From contig CANDEH010000016.1 in assembly GCA_947383645.1 (NCBI GenBank), forward strand, positions 1-29,699: 29,699 bases of DNA, written 5' to 3'. Numbering within the stretch: position 1 is the first letter of the stretch; every line of letters begins with the position of its first letter. This document shows positions 1-8,142 of this stretch, piece after piece. This stretch comes from an uncultured Clostridia bacterium (GTDB lineage: Bacteria > Bacillota > Clostridia > Oscillospirales > Oscillospiraceae). The notes under the pieces are model-generated. The model had not been told where the DNA came from, ran no database searches, and worked only from the letters and a program-made list of their open reading frames with translations. The position numbers and the translations under genes are program-made.

Positions 1-27
1 GAAAGGAACCCCTCTTGGGTTCCTTTC
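1..27. terminator. Inverted repeat at window edge, probable terminator of an upstream gene
   Basis: Perfect 11-bp arms (GAAAGGAACCC / GGGTTCCTTTC) around a 5-base loop. There is no long T run directly after the stem, so it could serve a gene lying outside the window on either side, or only protect an mRNA end. The rest of positions 28-115 holds no gene. Confidence 0.5.
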
Positions 28-115
28 ACACTATCCTCCTTACCGCCATCCTGCTTTGCCGTCTTTTTTGACAGACTGAGGCGGGAAACCGTCTCTTTTT
101 TATTGTAAAACACAG

Positions 116-143
116 TTGACAAATCTGGGAAAAGCCGTACAAT
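116..143 (+). promoter_or_regulatory. Sigma-A promoter of the PfoR-like gene
   Basis: Perfect -35 TTGACA (116-121), 16-bp spacer, -10 TACAAT (138-143). It lies 55 bp before the start codon of the IIC gene, and a GACACCT direct repeat follows the -10 within the leader. Confidence 0.8.
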
Positions 144-198
144 ACAGATGACACCTGTCAAGACACCTATATAGAAATCGGAAGAGAGGGATTCTCCC

Positions 199-1308
199 AT
201 GGACAGAGTACAAGCTTTTCTCAAGAGAAAGAATATCGTCATCTCCGCCAGGCGCTACGGTATCGACGCCCTGGGCGCCATGGCCCAGGGGCTGTTCTGC
301 TCCCTGCTCATCGGCACCATTCTCAACACCATCGGCAGCCAGTTCGACATCGGCTTTCTCACCGCCCAGATCATTGAGATCAACAAGAAGGGGTACACCA
401 TCGGCGGACTGTGCTCCTTCATGAGCGGATCCGCCATGGCGGCGGCCATCGGCTACGCCCTTCAGGCCCCGCCCATGGTGCTGTTCTCCCTGGTCACCGT
501 GGGCTACGCCTGCAACGCCCTGGGCGGGGCGGGGGGGCCGCTGGCCGTGCTGTTTGTGGCCATTATCGCCGCGGAGTTCGGCAAGGCGGTGAGCAAGGAG
601 ACCAAGGTGGATATTTTGGTCACTCCCATTGTTACGATTTTGGTCGGTATCGGGTCCGCCTGGCTCATCGCGCCCCCCATCGGCGGCGCAGCCGACGCCT
701 TCGGCACCCTCATCAACCGCGCCACCGTGCTCCAGCCCTTCTGGATGGGGATTCTGGTATCCGTACTGGTGGGCGTGGCGCTGACACTGCCCATCTCCTC
801 GGCGGCCATCTGTCAGGTGCTGGGCCTGGTGGGCTTGGCCGGCGGGGCCGCTGTGGCCGGGTGCTGCGCCCAGATGGTGGGCTTCGCGGTGATGTCCTTC
901 CGGGAGAACCGTTGGGGCGGTCTGGTGTCCCAGGGCATCGGGACCTCCATGCTCCAGATGCCCAACATCGTGAAGAACCCCCGGATCTGGATCCCCCCCA
1001 CTTTGGCCTCCGCCATCACCGGGCCCATCGCCACGTGCCTGTTCAAGCTGGAGATGAACGGTGCGCCCATCAACTCCGGCATGGGCACCTGCGGCCTCTG
1101 CGGGCAGATCGGTGTGTGGACCGGCTGGCTTTCCCCCAGCGAGAAGGCCATCGAGAAGGTGGGCGCCGTGGCGGTGAGTCCCACCGCTCTCCACTGGGTG
1201 GGGCTGATTTTGATCTCCTTTGTTCTGCCCGCCGTGCTGTCGGTGATCTTCTGCGAGGCGCTGCGGCGGATCGGCTGGATCAAGGAGGGCGATTTGACCC
1301 TGGAATAG
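199..1308 (+). CDS. PTS IIC-like membrane protein, PfoR family
   Basis: 369-residue, strongly hydrophobic protein with around ten predicted membrane segments and repeated glycine-rich turns (GGAGGPL, GLAGGAAVAG). The overall sequence matches the PTS_EIIC_2 family, which includes PfoR of Clostridium perfringens, once described as a toxin regulator and now grouped with sugar-transport EIIC components. The conserved block near residues 240-300 (SQGIGTSMLQMPNI, then NSGMGTCGLCGQIG) is typical of the family as I recall it. ATG at 199 follows a GAAGAGAGG ribosome site. No EIIA or EIIB gene is adjacent, so the substrate and even PTS coupling remain unknown. The gene stands alone between its own promoter and terminator. 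Confidence 0.85.
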   Translation: MDRVQAFLKRKNIVISARRYGIDALGAMAQGLFCSLLIGTILNTIGSQFDIGFLTAQIIEINKKGYTIGGLCSFMSGSAMAAAIGYALQAPPMVLFSLVTVGYACNALGGAGGPLAVLFVAIIAAEFGKAVSKETKVDILVTPIVTILVGIGSAWLIAPPIGGAADAFGTLINRATVLQPFWMGILVSVLVGVALTLPISSAAICQVLGLVGLAGGAAVAGCCAQMVGFAVMSFRENRWGGLVSQGIGTSMLQMPNIVKNPRIWIPPTLASAITGPIATCLFKLEMNGAPINSGMGTCGLCGQIGVWTGWLSPSEKAIEKVGAVAVSPTALHWVGLILISFVLPAVLSVIFCEALRRIGWIKEGDLTLE

Positions 1309-1323
1309 AGAAATTCGAATGTA

Positions 1324-1363
1324 GGACCCCCCGAACGCATCGCGTTGGGGGGGTCCGGTTTTT
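1324..1363 (+). terminator. Rho-independent terminator of the PfoR-like gene
   Basis: A 15-bp stem with one mismatch (GGACCCCCCGAACGC / GCGTTGGGGGGGTCC) around a 3-base loop, followed by GGTTTTT. It begins 15 bp after the stop codon. Confidence 0.9.
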
Positions 1364-1465
1364 GTGGCCGGCGGGGGCTGCCGCCGTTCAAGGCGGGGTG
1401 TCCGGCCTCTCCTTGTCCGAATCGCCTCCGGCGACATCCGGCTGCCCCGCCGCGTGGAGTCCCTA

Positions 1466-1494
1466 TTGATTTTGGGACGGCGGGGCGGTATAAT
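1466..1494 (+). promoter_or_regulatory. Sigma-A promoter of the LRR-VWA-LRR-AAA operon
   Basis: TTGATT (1466-1471), 17-bp spacer, perfect TATAAT (1489-1494). A TTG at 1494 that would open a longer reading frame lies on the -10 box itself, so the first gene must start downstream, at 1548. Confidence 0.8.
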
Positions 1495-1547
1495 TGCCAG
1501 TAGAAAAATATGGCCCTCCCGAGGGGGGCGAGACGGAGGGTACAGCT

Positions 1548-4364
1548 ATGGCCAGCAGCGATTTTGACATCCGAAACGGCATGCTCCTGCGCTACACCGG
1601 CGCCGGCGGGGATGTGGTGGTGCCGGCGGAGGTGAGAAGCATCGGGGCCGACGCCTTCGCCGGCTGCGAGGGGCTCCGGTCTCTGCGCATTGATGGGGAG
1701 ATGACCTTTATCGGCACAGACGCCTTTGCCCGCTGCCCCAACGCCGCCGTCAGGGCCCTCCGGAACCCGCCGGGGGACGCCGACGACCCGGAGAGCCGTC
1801 TGCGCATGGCCCTGGGCTACTGCGCCGACCCGACGGGGTATGAGGAAAAGGCGGCTGCCGCCTATGCCCGGTACGCCAGGGGGCAGCGCCGGCGGATTGA
1901 GAGCGCCGCAAGGCGGATGGGGCTGGAGGCGGCGCTCCGCTATTTCCCGGAGGAGCCGGAGAGGCCGGTGGACTACAAAAAGCTCAGCGGGAAGCAGAAG
2001 GTGCTGGCGCTGGAGGAGGCGGTGCTCTCCGGAGACAGGGCGCGCCTGGAGGCGGTGCTGACAGGGTGCGGGAGCTTCGAGTTTACCGCCAGGGCCCTGG
2101 GGCTGGCCTGCCGGTTCGCCTCCCTGGAGGTGGTGCGCCGGCTGGTGGAGGCCGGGTGTAATTTCCATCTGGAGCGGGATGTGGGGCTGACCGCCAAGTA
2201 CGACATCTACACCAACTACACCGGGTATTTCAACAGCCGCCTGGTGTGGCACCGGTTTGAGTATATGCTGATGGCGGACTCTGTGGCCGACAGGGAGCGC
2301 TTCGGGGACTTCCGGGGGATCGAGGGCGTTCTCCTGGGGGAGGGCCGGGAGCGGGCGGCCATAGCGGAGACGGAGCGGCTGGAGATCCTGCGCTACCTCA
2401 CCGGGTCGTTAAAAGCCAGAGCGGATTTGGAGGGGCTGTTCTACAGCGCCGTGGTGGAGGGCCGGGAGGCCTTTATGGAGGTGTTCCTGGAGCGGAGGGT
2501 GGTTCTCGGCAGCTTCGATGTCTCCCGGCTGGAGAGCCGGCAGAGGATGGAGGTGCTGCCCCGGATGCTGGACGTGGCCAGGGCGCAGGGGAAGCACCGG
2601 CTTGGCGTGACCCTGGGCCTCCTCCAGTCGGTCCAGGACGATGCGGCTCTGGTGGCGCGGCTGTTAGACGAGGGACAGCTGCCTAAGAAGCTGGACACCA
2701 CCCGGCTTCTCAAGGGATCCCTGGAGGCGGGGAACGCCGGGACGCTCTCGCTGTGTTTGCAGCGGGGGTTCTGTAAGAGCATCGCCACACGGGACAAGCT
2801 CATCGAGCAGTCCATCGCCCAGGGCCGGACGGAGCACACGGCGGTGCTGCTGGAGTACAAGAACCGCACGGCGGACGTGGAGCGGGAGGTCGCCATGCAG
2901 GAGGCCCGGGATTTAAAGGACCTCAGCGCCGCGCCGGACTCGGTATACATGATGAAGAAGTTCTGGCGATTCAGGAGGCAGGAGGACGGCACGCTGATCC
3001 TCACCGGCTACAAGGGCCCCGGCGGGGCGGTGTGGGTGCCGGAGCGGATCGGCAGGGACGTCGTCACCGCCATCGGCGAGGAGTGCTTCTCACCCTGCGC
3101 CATCCGCCTCACGGCGGAGGAGAAGGAGCGGCGGGAGACCGCCATCACCTCCGTCACCATCCCGAAAACTATCACCTCCCTGGGACAGGGACTCTTTGAG
3201 GGCTGCCGGGGCCTTCAGGAGGTTCAGATGGAGGCCGCCGTCACCACCCTGGAGAAGCGGACCTTCCGCAACTGCGCCGCCCTGCGCGCCGTGACGCTGC
3301 CCCAGGGCTTGAAGGCGATCCGGGAGCGGGCCTTTGAGGGCTGCGCCTATCTGGAGCACGTCGAACTGCCCCAGAGCGTCCAGTATCTCCACGACAGCGT
3401 TTTTGAGAGCTGCTACGCCCTCCGGGAGATCGACCTCCCCTCCGGGATTAGGAAGCTGGGCAAGCATCTTTTCCAGAACTGCCAGTCCCTTCTCCGCGCC
3501 GCCCTCCCCGAGGAGGTCACCGAGCTCCCCGCCGACCTGTTCAGGGCCTGTGAGCGGCTCCATGAGGTGAGCATCCCCCGGAAGGTGCGGCTCATCCACT
3601 CCTCCGCCTTTGAGGGCTGCTGGGCGCTGAAAGAGATCACCGTTCCGCCGCGGGTGACGGAGATCGAGTTTGGGGCCTTCCAGAACTGCATCGCCCTGGA
3701 ACGCGTCACCCTGCCGGAGAATCTGCGCACCATCGGCGCCTCGGCCTTCGCCAACTGTAAGCGCTTGCAGAGCGTCCGCCTCCCCCGGACCATGTGGCGC
3801 GTCGGCGCCGGCGCCTTCGAGGACTGCGTCAGCCTTGAGAAGGTGGAGATGCCCGACACCCTCCAGGACCTGCACACCGAGGCGTTCAAGAACTGCACCG
3901 CCCTGCGGTCCATCGCTCTGCCCGATGGATTAAAGGAGGTGGACAACTCGCTGTTTAGAAACTGCACGGCCTTAGGGGAGGTCACCCTCCCGAAATTCGT
4001 CCAGCGCATCCGGAACTACACCTTCCAGAACTGCACCGCCCTGCGGCATATTGAAATTCCCATCACCCTGTCCTCCATCGGCAACAACGCCTTTCAGGGT
4101 TGCACGGCGCTGGAGTCCATAGACCTCCCCGAGATCATCAACCAGATCGGCGGCCAGGCCTTCGAGGGCTGTATTGCTCTGAAAGCTGTCACCATCCGCG
4201 CCAACGTCACCAGGTTCGGCGACATAACGGACCTGCGGGCCCGAATGGTCCTCAACACCGCAGACGTCTTCGGCGGCTGCGAAGGGCTGACCATCCAAGC
4301 CCGCCCCGGCTCCTCCGCCGCGGCCTACGCCAAGGAGCACAAGATCCCTCTGACACTGCTGTAG
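1548..4364 (+). CDS. Large cytoplasmic BspA-type leucine-rich repeat protein (LRR-1)
   Basis: 938 residues. ATG 1548 is chosen because GGAGGG (1535-1540) sits 7 bases upstream and the promoter excludes the longer frame. Residues 1-60 are an LRR-like cap; about 60-450 is a helical region with ankyrin-like pieces (LEAVLTGC, LEVVRRLVEAGC); near 467 comes MKKFWRFRRQEDGT; about 531-876 is an array of fifteen 23-residue LRR_5 repeats of the form L-x-x-V-x-L-P-x5-I-x4-F-x-x-C-x-x; the C-terminus carries the common BspA tail (GSSAAAYAKEHKI). There is no signal peptide, membrane helix or cell-wall anchor, unlike secreted BspA proteins, so it should act inside the cell. First gene of an operon with a VWA protein, a second LRR protein and a MoxR-like ATPase; a role as recognition or scaffold subunit is inference. 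Confidence 0.85.
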   Translation: MASSDFDIRNGMLLRYTGAGGDVVVPAEVRSIGADAFAGCEGLRSLRIDGEMTFIGTDAFARCPNAAVRALRNPPGDADDPESRLRMALGYCADPTGYEEKAAAAYARYARGQRRRIESAARRMGLEAALRYFPEEPERPVDYKKLSGKQKVLALEEAVLSGDRARLEAVLTGCGSFEFTARALGLACRFASLEVVRRLVEAGCNFHLERDVGLTAKYDIYTNYTGYFNSRLVWHRFEYMLMADSVADRERFGDFRGIEGVLLGEGRERAAIAETERLEILRYLTGSLKARADLEGLFYSAVVEGREAFMEVFLERRVVLGSFDVSRLESRQRMEVLPRMLDVARAQGKHRLGVTLGLLQSVQDDAALVARLLDEGQLPKKLDTTRLLKGSLEAGNAGTLSLCLQRGFCKSIATRDKLIEQSIAQGRTEHTAVLLEYKNRTADVEREVAMQEARDLKDLSAAPDSVYMMKKFWRFRRQEDGTLILTGYKGPGGAVWVPERIGRDVVTAIGEECFSPCAIRLTAEEKERRETAITSVTIPKTITSLGQGLFEGCRGLQEVQMEAAVTTLEKRTFRNCAALRAVTLPQGLKAIRERAFEGCAYLEHVELPQSVQYLHDSVFESCYALREIDLPSGIRKLGKHLFQNCQSLLRAALPEEVTELPADLFRACERLHEVSIPRKVRLIHSSAFEGCWALKEITVPPRVTEIEFGAFQNCIALERVTLPENLRTIGASAFANCKRLQSVRLPRTMWRVGAGAFEDCVSLEKVEMPDTLQDLHTEAFKNCTALRSIALPDGLKEVDNSLFRNCTALGEVTLPKFVQRIRNYTFQNCTALRHIEIPITLSSIGNNAFQGCTALESIDLPEIINQIGGQAFEGCIALKAVTIRANVTRFGDITDLRARMVLNTADVFGGCEGLTIQARPGSSAAAYAKEHKIPLTLL

Positions 4365-4371
4365 AACGGCA

Positions 4372-4394
4372 GGGCGGGCAGATACCATCCGCCC
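4372..4394. repeat. REP-like palindrome after LRR-1
   Basis: GGGCGG and CCGCCC arms around a 10-14 base loop, 7 bases after the LRR-1 stop. A second, wider pairing (GCAGGGC near 4369 with GCCCTGC near 4427) could enclose it. No T run follows, so it is more likely a REP-like or mRNA-stabilising element than a terminator. I recall similar GGGGCGGAT palindromes as frequent in related gut Clostridia, but cannot check that here. Confidence 0.5.
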
Positions 4395-4463
4395 CTACAG
4401 AGAATTCTGCCAAACTGCCCTGCGCTATGGATGCCGACGCGCCTCCAAAAATCTCCACTCCCC

Positions 4464-4522
4464 ATTTAAAAAATAAAATTTCGTCGCCAACGGCGACACC
4501 ATAACTCCTAACTCCTAACTCC
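4464..4522 (+). repeat. Heptamer-hairpin repeat, copy A
   Basis: An AT-rich stretch (4464-4480), then a hairpin GTCGCC-AAC-GGCGAC (4483-4497), then ACACCA and three exact TAACTCC heptamers (4502-4522). The same order, AT-rich stretch, hairpin, ACAC, heptamers, recurs at 21283-21355 and 26856-26922. It fills the 180-bp gap between LRR-1 and the VWA gene. Confidence 0.75.
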
Positions 4523-4544
4523 TATCTAAACCCGGAGGTGTTCC

Positions 4545-5882
4545 ATGTCCGATACCCGACAGCGCGCGGAGGCCCTGGCCCGTGAGGTGCTTCTGCTCTC
4601 CCGAAACACCCTGCTGGTGAACCTCCGCTTTATGGACGCCGCGCTGAGCCAGTTCCAGATGGTCCCCGGGAACCTGCCCCTGGCTACCGACGGCCGGCGG
4701 CTCTGCTTTTCCCCCCGCCACGTGCTCCTGCGCTACCGGGAGGAGCGGGAGGCGGTGACGAGGGACTACCTCCACCTGGTGTTCCACTGCGTCTTTCGCC
4801 ACATGTTCATCCACTCCTTAGTGGACCGGCCCCTGTGGGACCTGGCCTGCGACATCGCCGCGGAGGCGGTGATCGCCTCCCTGGCCATCCCCTGCGCTGC
4901 CGCCCGGCGGCAGGAGCGGCAGGCCGCCGTCCTGGCGGCCATGGGGGAGGAGATCCATCCCCTGACAGCGGAGGGGATCTACAGCTACTTCCAGGACCAG
5001 CCCCCGGAGGACCTGACGGAATTGCAGGCCCTCTTTTGGGGGGATGACCATACTCTCTGGTATGAGAAACCCGGGGAGGGACCGGGGAAGGGGGAGGAGA
5101 AAAACCGGTCCGCCAACGCCAAGACCGGCAAGGACGGGGCGGAGGGGGCCCCCTTGGAGGCCGTCTGGAAGGAGGTGGCCCGCCGAATGCAGGTGGGCAT
5201 CGAGACCTTCGCCCGGCGGCAGGGCAATATCCCCGGGGCCCTGGAGCAGAACCTGCGGGAGGTGAACCGGGAGCGGTACGACTACACCGCCTTCCTCCGG
5301 AAGTTCGCCGTCCGGGGGGAGGTTATGAAGCTGGACCTGGACGAGTTTGACAACATCTTCTACACCTACGGCCTCCGGCTCTATGGCAGAATGCCCTTGG
5401 TGGAGCCCCTGGAGTACAAGGAGGTCAAGCGGATCCGGGAGTTTGTCATCGCCATCGACACCTCGGGCTCCGTATCCGGGGAGCTGGTACAGACCTTTGT
5501 GCAGAAGACCTACAACGTGCTCAAGTCCACCGAGAGCTTCTTCAGCCGCATCAACCTCCACATCATCCAGTGCGACGCCGCGGTGCAGGAGGATGTGAAG
5601 ATTACGTCCCAGGAGGAGTTTGACGCCTATCTGGAAAAGATGACCATCCGGGGGCTGGGGGGCACGGACTTCCGCCCGGTGTTCGCCCATGTGGACGCCC
5701 TGCTGGCCCAGGGGGAGTTTACGAACCTCAAGGGGCTGATCTACTTCACCGACGGCTACGGCACCTTCCCGGCCCGCAAGCCGGACTATGACGCGGCGTT
5801 TGTGTTTGTGGAGGACGCCTACAGCGACGTGGACGTGCCGCCCTGGGCGATTAAGTTGGTGCTGCGGAGGAGTGAGATTTGA
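4545..5882 (+). CDS. VWA-like protein with DUF2201 metallopeptidase-like N-terminus
   Basis: 445 residues; ATG follows GGAGG with 6-base spacing. The N-terminal half (about 1-260) resembles DUF2201_N, a metallopeptidase-like fold: H77-LVF-H81-CVFR-H86. The acidic residue expected after the first His in an HExxH zinc peptidase is Leu here, so catalysis is doubtful. Residues 180-200 form a charged linker. The C-terminal half (about 298-440) is a von Willebrand A domain with an intact MIDAS: D305-T-S307-G-S309, T374 (GGTDF) and D403 (FTDGYG), hence probable Mg2+-dependent protein binding. VWA proteins of this class act with MoxR AAA+ ATPases, as ViaA does with RavA; the matching ATPase is two genes downstream. 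No signal peptide. It lies between two oppositely oriented heptamer repeats. Confidence 0.88.
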   Translation: MSDTRQRAEALAREVLLLSRNTLLVNLRFMDAALSQFQMVPGNLPLATDGRRLCFSPRHVLLRYREEREAVTRDYLHLVFHCVFRHMFIHSLVDRPLWDLACDIAAEAVIASLAIPCAAARRQERQAAVLAAMGEEIHPLTAEGIYSYFQDQPPEDLTELQALFWGDDHTLWYEKPGEGPGKGEEKNRSANAKTGKDGAEGAPLEAVWKEVARRMQVGIETFARRQGNIPGALEQNLREVNRERYDYTAFLRKFAVRGEVMKLDLDEFDNIFYTYGLRLYGRMPLVEPLEYKEVKRIREFVIAIDTSGSVSGELVQTFVQKTYNVLKSTESFFSRINLHIIQCDAAVQEDVKITSQEEFDAYLEKMTIRGLGGTDFRPVFAHVDALLAQGEFTNLKGLIYFTDGYGTFPARKPDYDAAFVFVEDAYSDVDVPPWAIKLVLRRSEI

Positions 5883-5890
5883 TTCAATGA

Positions 5891-5918
5891 GGAATTAGGA
5901 GTTAGGAATTAGGAATTT
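5891..5918 (-). repeat. Heptamer array, copy B
   Basis: Four tandem heptamers read on the + strand as GGAATTA, GGAGTTA, GGAATTA, GGAATTT, that is TAATTCC/TAACTCC on the minus strand. Orientation is opposite to copy A. No hairpin is attached. It sits 8 bp after the VWA stop codon and just before the ribosome site of LRR-2. Confidence 0.75.
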
Positions 5919-5943
5919 TCGCAATACGGGAGGCGTTTTGAAA

Positions 5944-8142
5944 ATGGAGCACCGTTTTACAATTCAGAACAATACCCTGCTCCTCTACCGGGGGCCCGGT
6001 GGGGCGGTGACAGTGCCCGATGACGTTGCCGCCATCGGCAAAGGGGCTTTTGCCGACGTTGTGGATCTGACTGCCGTTCATCTCCCCGACGGGGTGCGGG
6101 CAGTGGGGGAGTACGCCTTCTCCTGCTGCACCGGTCTGGAGGAAATCAATCTGCCCGAGGGAGTGGAGGAGATCGGCACCGGGGCCTTCACCGGGTGCGG
6201 GAGGCTCACCGGTGTAGCTCTGCCTGGGTCATTGAAAAAGCTGGGGCGGGAGGTGTTTCGGGACTGCGCCCGGCTGGCGGAGATTTCCGTGGCGGAGGGG
6301 AATAAGGTGTTCCGGGTGGAGAATGGATTGCTGATCCGCCGAAAAGAGGTGCTCTGCTGGCCCTTGGGGCGGAGCGGGGCCGCCCTGGTGCCCGAGGGGG
6401 TGCAGCGGATCGCCCGGCTGGCCTTCGCCAACTGCCGGGAGGTGACGGAGATCTTTCTTCCCGACAGCGTCACCGAGATCGGCGGCGAGGCCTTCACCGG
6501 CTGCCGGAACCTCCGCCGCCTCCGCCTGTCCCGGGGCCTTACAAAAATCGGCAGCGGCATGGCCAGCGGCTGTACCGCCCTGACGGAAATCGACTTGCCC
6601 GGCTCCCTGACGGATATCGGGGAGTTCACCTTCTCTGAGAGCGGCCTCACCTCTCTGCTTATCCCCGCCGGCGTGTCCATCGTCCGCCGCCGGGCCTTCG
6701 CCGCCTGTAAGGCGCTGCGGGAGGTCACGGTGGCCGGAGACACGGAGCTGACCTACGAGGTCTTCGCCCGCTCCGGCGTGGAGACGCTGCGCCTCCAGAA
6801 GGGCAAGCTGGTCTCCTCCACCTTCGAGGGCTGCGAGCGCCTGTCCGCCGTCTACGCGGCGCAGTCCATCGCTGCCCTCCCCAGGGGGGAGGTGAAGGAC
6901 GCGGCCATTTTGACCGCCGTCCGCCGCATTGTCTCCGGGGAAATGCGGGACGAGGAGGCGCTGAAGTACATCAAAAACCAGCGCAAACACCTTTTCCCCC
7001 TGGCCGTCCGCCACCCGGAGCTTTTGAGCCTCATGGCCGGGGAGGGGATGCTGACGGGAAAGGACTACCCCCTCCTCCTCGCCGAGGCGGAGGCGCAGAA
7101 CGACACCGCCGCCAAGGCCGCCATCCTGGAGTACCAGAACCGGGCCGGTGGGCCGCCGGACCCCTTCCAGGAGATGGAGGAGGCGTACAGGAAGGCGGAG
7201 CGGGTGGCCGCCTACATTGAGAAGAACGGCACCCTGCCGGTGAGCGAGATGAAGAAGATCTGGAGCTGGCGGAGAGAATCCGACGGCACGATCACCATCA
7301 CCTCCTACAAGGGGGAGGAGACGGAGGTGGCGGTGCCCGACAGGATTGGCAAGTCCCAGGTGGCCGCCGTCGAGGGGGCCTTCGGCCTCTACACCGCGGC
7401 GTCGAAGTATATGGCGGTCCGGCGCAGCCTCCGCCGTGTGACGCTGCCGGTGGGGCTCCGGCGCATCGGCGCCTACAGCTTCCACGGCTGCGGGCAGCTG
7501 CAAAGTATTGACATTCCGGAGGGGGTGACGGAGATCGGTGAGCGGGCCTTTCAGGGCTGCAAGTCCCTCCGCCGTCTTATCCTGCCGCCGCCGGTGCGGG
7601 AGATCGGGAGGCACGCCTTCGCCGGCTGCGCCGCCCTGACGGCCTTTGCGGTGCCGGAGGGGGTGAGCGTCCTCCCGGACTATGTCTTTAACGAGTGCCG
7701 GAAGCTCTCCGATATCGCCCTCCCCGCGGGTCTGACGGAGATCGGGATGGGGGCCTTCGACAAATGTGCCGCCCTGCGGAGCGTCGTTCTGCCTGACGCC
7801 GTGGCTGTGATGGGCAGCGGCGTATTTCGGGAGTGTGCCGCCCTGATCCGGGTGGTGCTGCCCGCCTCTCTGCGGCTGCTGTCATACAGTACCTTCATGT
7901 CCTGCTCCGCCCTGCGCTGGCTCACCGTCCCCCAAGGGGTGACGGAGATCAGCTCCTTCGTCTTCTACAACTGCCGCTCCCTGGAGCGGGTGACCCTGCC
8001 GGGGAGCGTGACGGAGATTGCCGTCAAGGCATTTGAACACAACACCTCCGCTGCCATCCAGGCCCCCCGGGGCTCCGCCGGGGAGGCGTACGCCCAAAAG
8101 TATGGCATCAAATTTGTCCCGATGGAGGATACCGCCCCATGA
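5944..8142 (+). CDS. Second cytoplasmic BspA-type LRR protein (LRR-2)
   Basis: 732 residues. ATG 5944 lies 10 bases after GGGAGG (5928-5933); an in-frame TTG at 5938 is only 4 bases away and less likely. Residues 1 to about 320 carry LRR_5 repeats; about 320-435 is a helical insert; near 435 is MKKIWSWRRESDGT, matching MKKFWRFRRQEDGT of LRR-1; about 495-715 is a second LRR_5 array; the tail ends in the BspA-like GSAGEAYAQKYGIKF. The shared order (cap, helical insert, an EYxNR motif, MKKxWxxRRxxDGT, LRR array) shows the two LRR proteins are paralogues that have diverged in repeat number. No secretion signal. Its stop overlaps the ATPase start by 4 bases (ATGA), which predicts translational coupling. 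Confidence 0.85.
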   Translation: MEHRFTIQNNTLLLYRGPGGAVTVPDDVAAIGKGAFADVVDLTAVHLPDGVRAVGEYAFSCCTGLEEINLPEGVEEIGTGAFTGCGRLTGVALPGSLKKLGREVFRDCARLAEISVAEGNKVFRVENGLLIRRKEVLCWPLGRSGAALVPEGVQRIARLAFANCREVTEIFLPDSVTEIGGEAFTGCRNLRRLRLSRGLTKIGSGMASGCTALTEIDLPGSLTDIGEFTFSESGLTSLLIPAGVSIVRRRAFAACKALREVTVAGDTELTYEVFARSGVETLRLQKGKLVSSTFEGCERLSAVYAAQSIAALPRGEVKDAAILTAVRRIVSGEMRDEEALKYIKNQRKHLFPLAVRHPELLSLMAGEGMLTGKDYPLLLAEAEAQNDTAAKAAILEYQNRAGGPPDPFQEMEEAYRKAERVAAYIEKNGTLPVSEMKKIWSWRRESDGTITITSYKGEETEVAVPDRIGKSQVAAVEGAFGLYTAASKYMAVRRSLRRVTLPVGLRRIGAYSFHGCGQLQSIDIPEGVTEIGERAFQGCKSLRRLILPPPVREIGRHAFAGCAALTAFAVPEGVSVLPDYVFNECRKLSDIALPAGLTEIGMGAFDKCAALRSVVLPDAVAVMGSGVFRECAALIRVVLPASLRLLSYSTFMSCSALRWLTVPQGVTEISSFVFYNCRSLERVTLPGSVTEIAVKAFEHNTSAAIQAPRGSAGEAYAQKYGIKFVPMEDTAP

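Noticed and set aside
100..2252. Long minus-strand reading frames of 445 and 479 codons opposite the PTS IIC and LRR-1 genes
   Set aside because: They are antisense to well-supported genes, are rich in Gly, His, Pro and Arg as expected for the complement of GC-rich codons, and have no family resemblance or ribosome site.
3151..4212. Regular 69-bp periodicity in the LRR genes that could be mistaken for a repeat array or CRISPR
   Set aside because: It follows the 23-residue LRR units, is in frame throughout and diverged at the DNA level.
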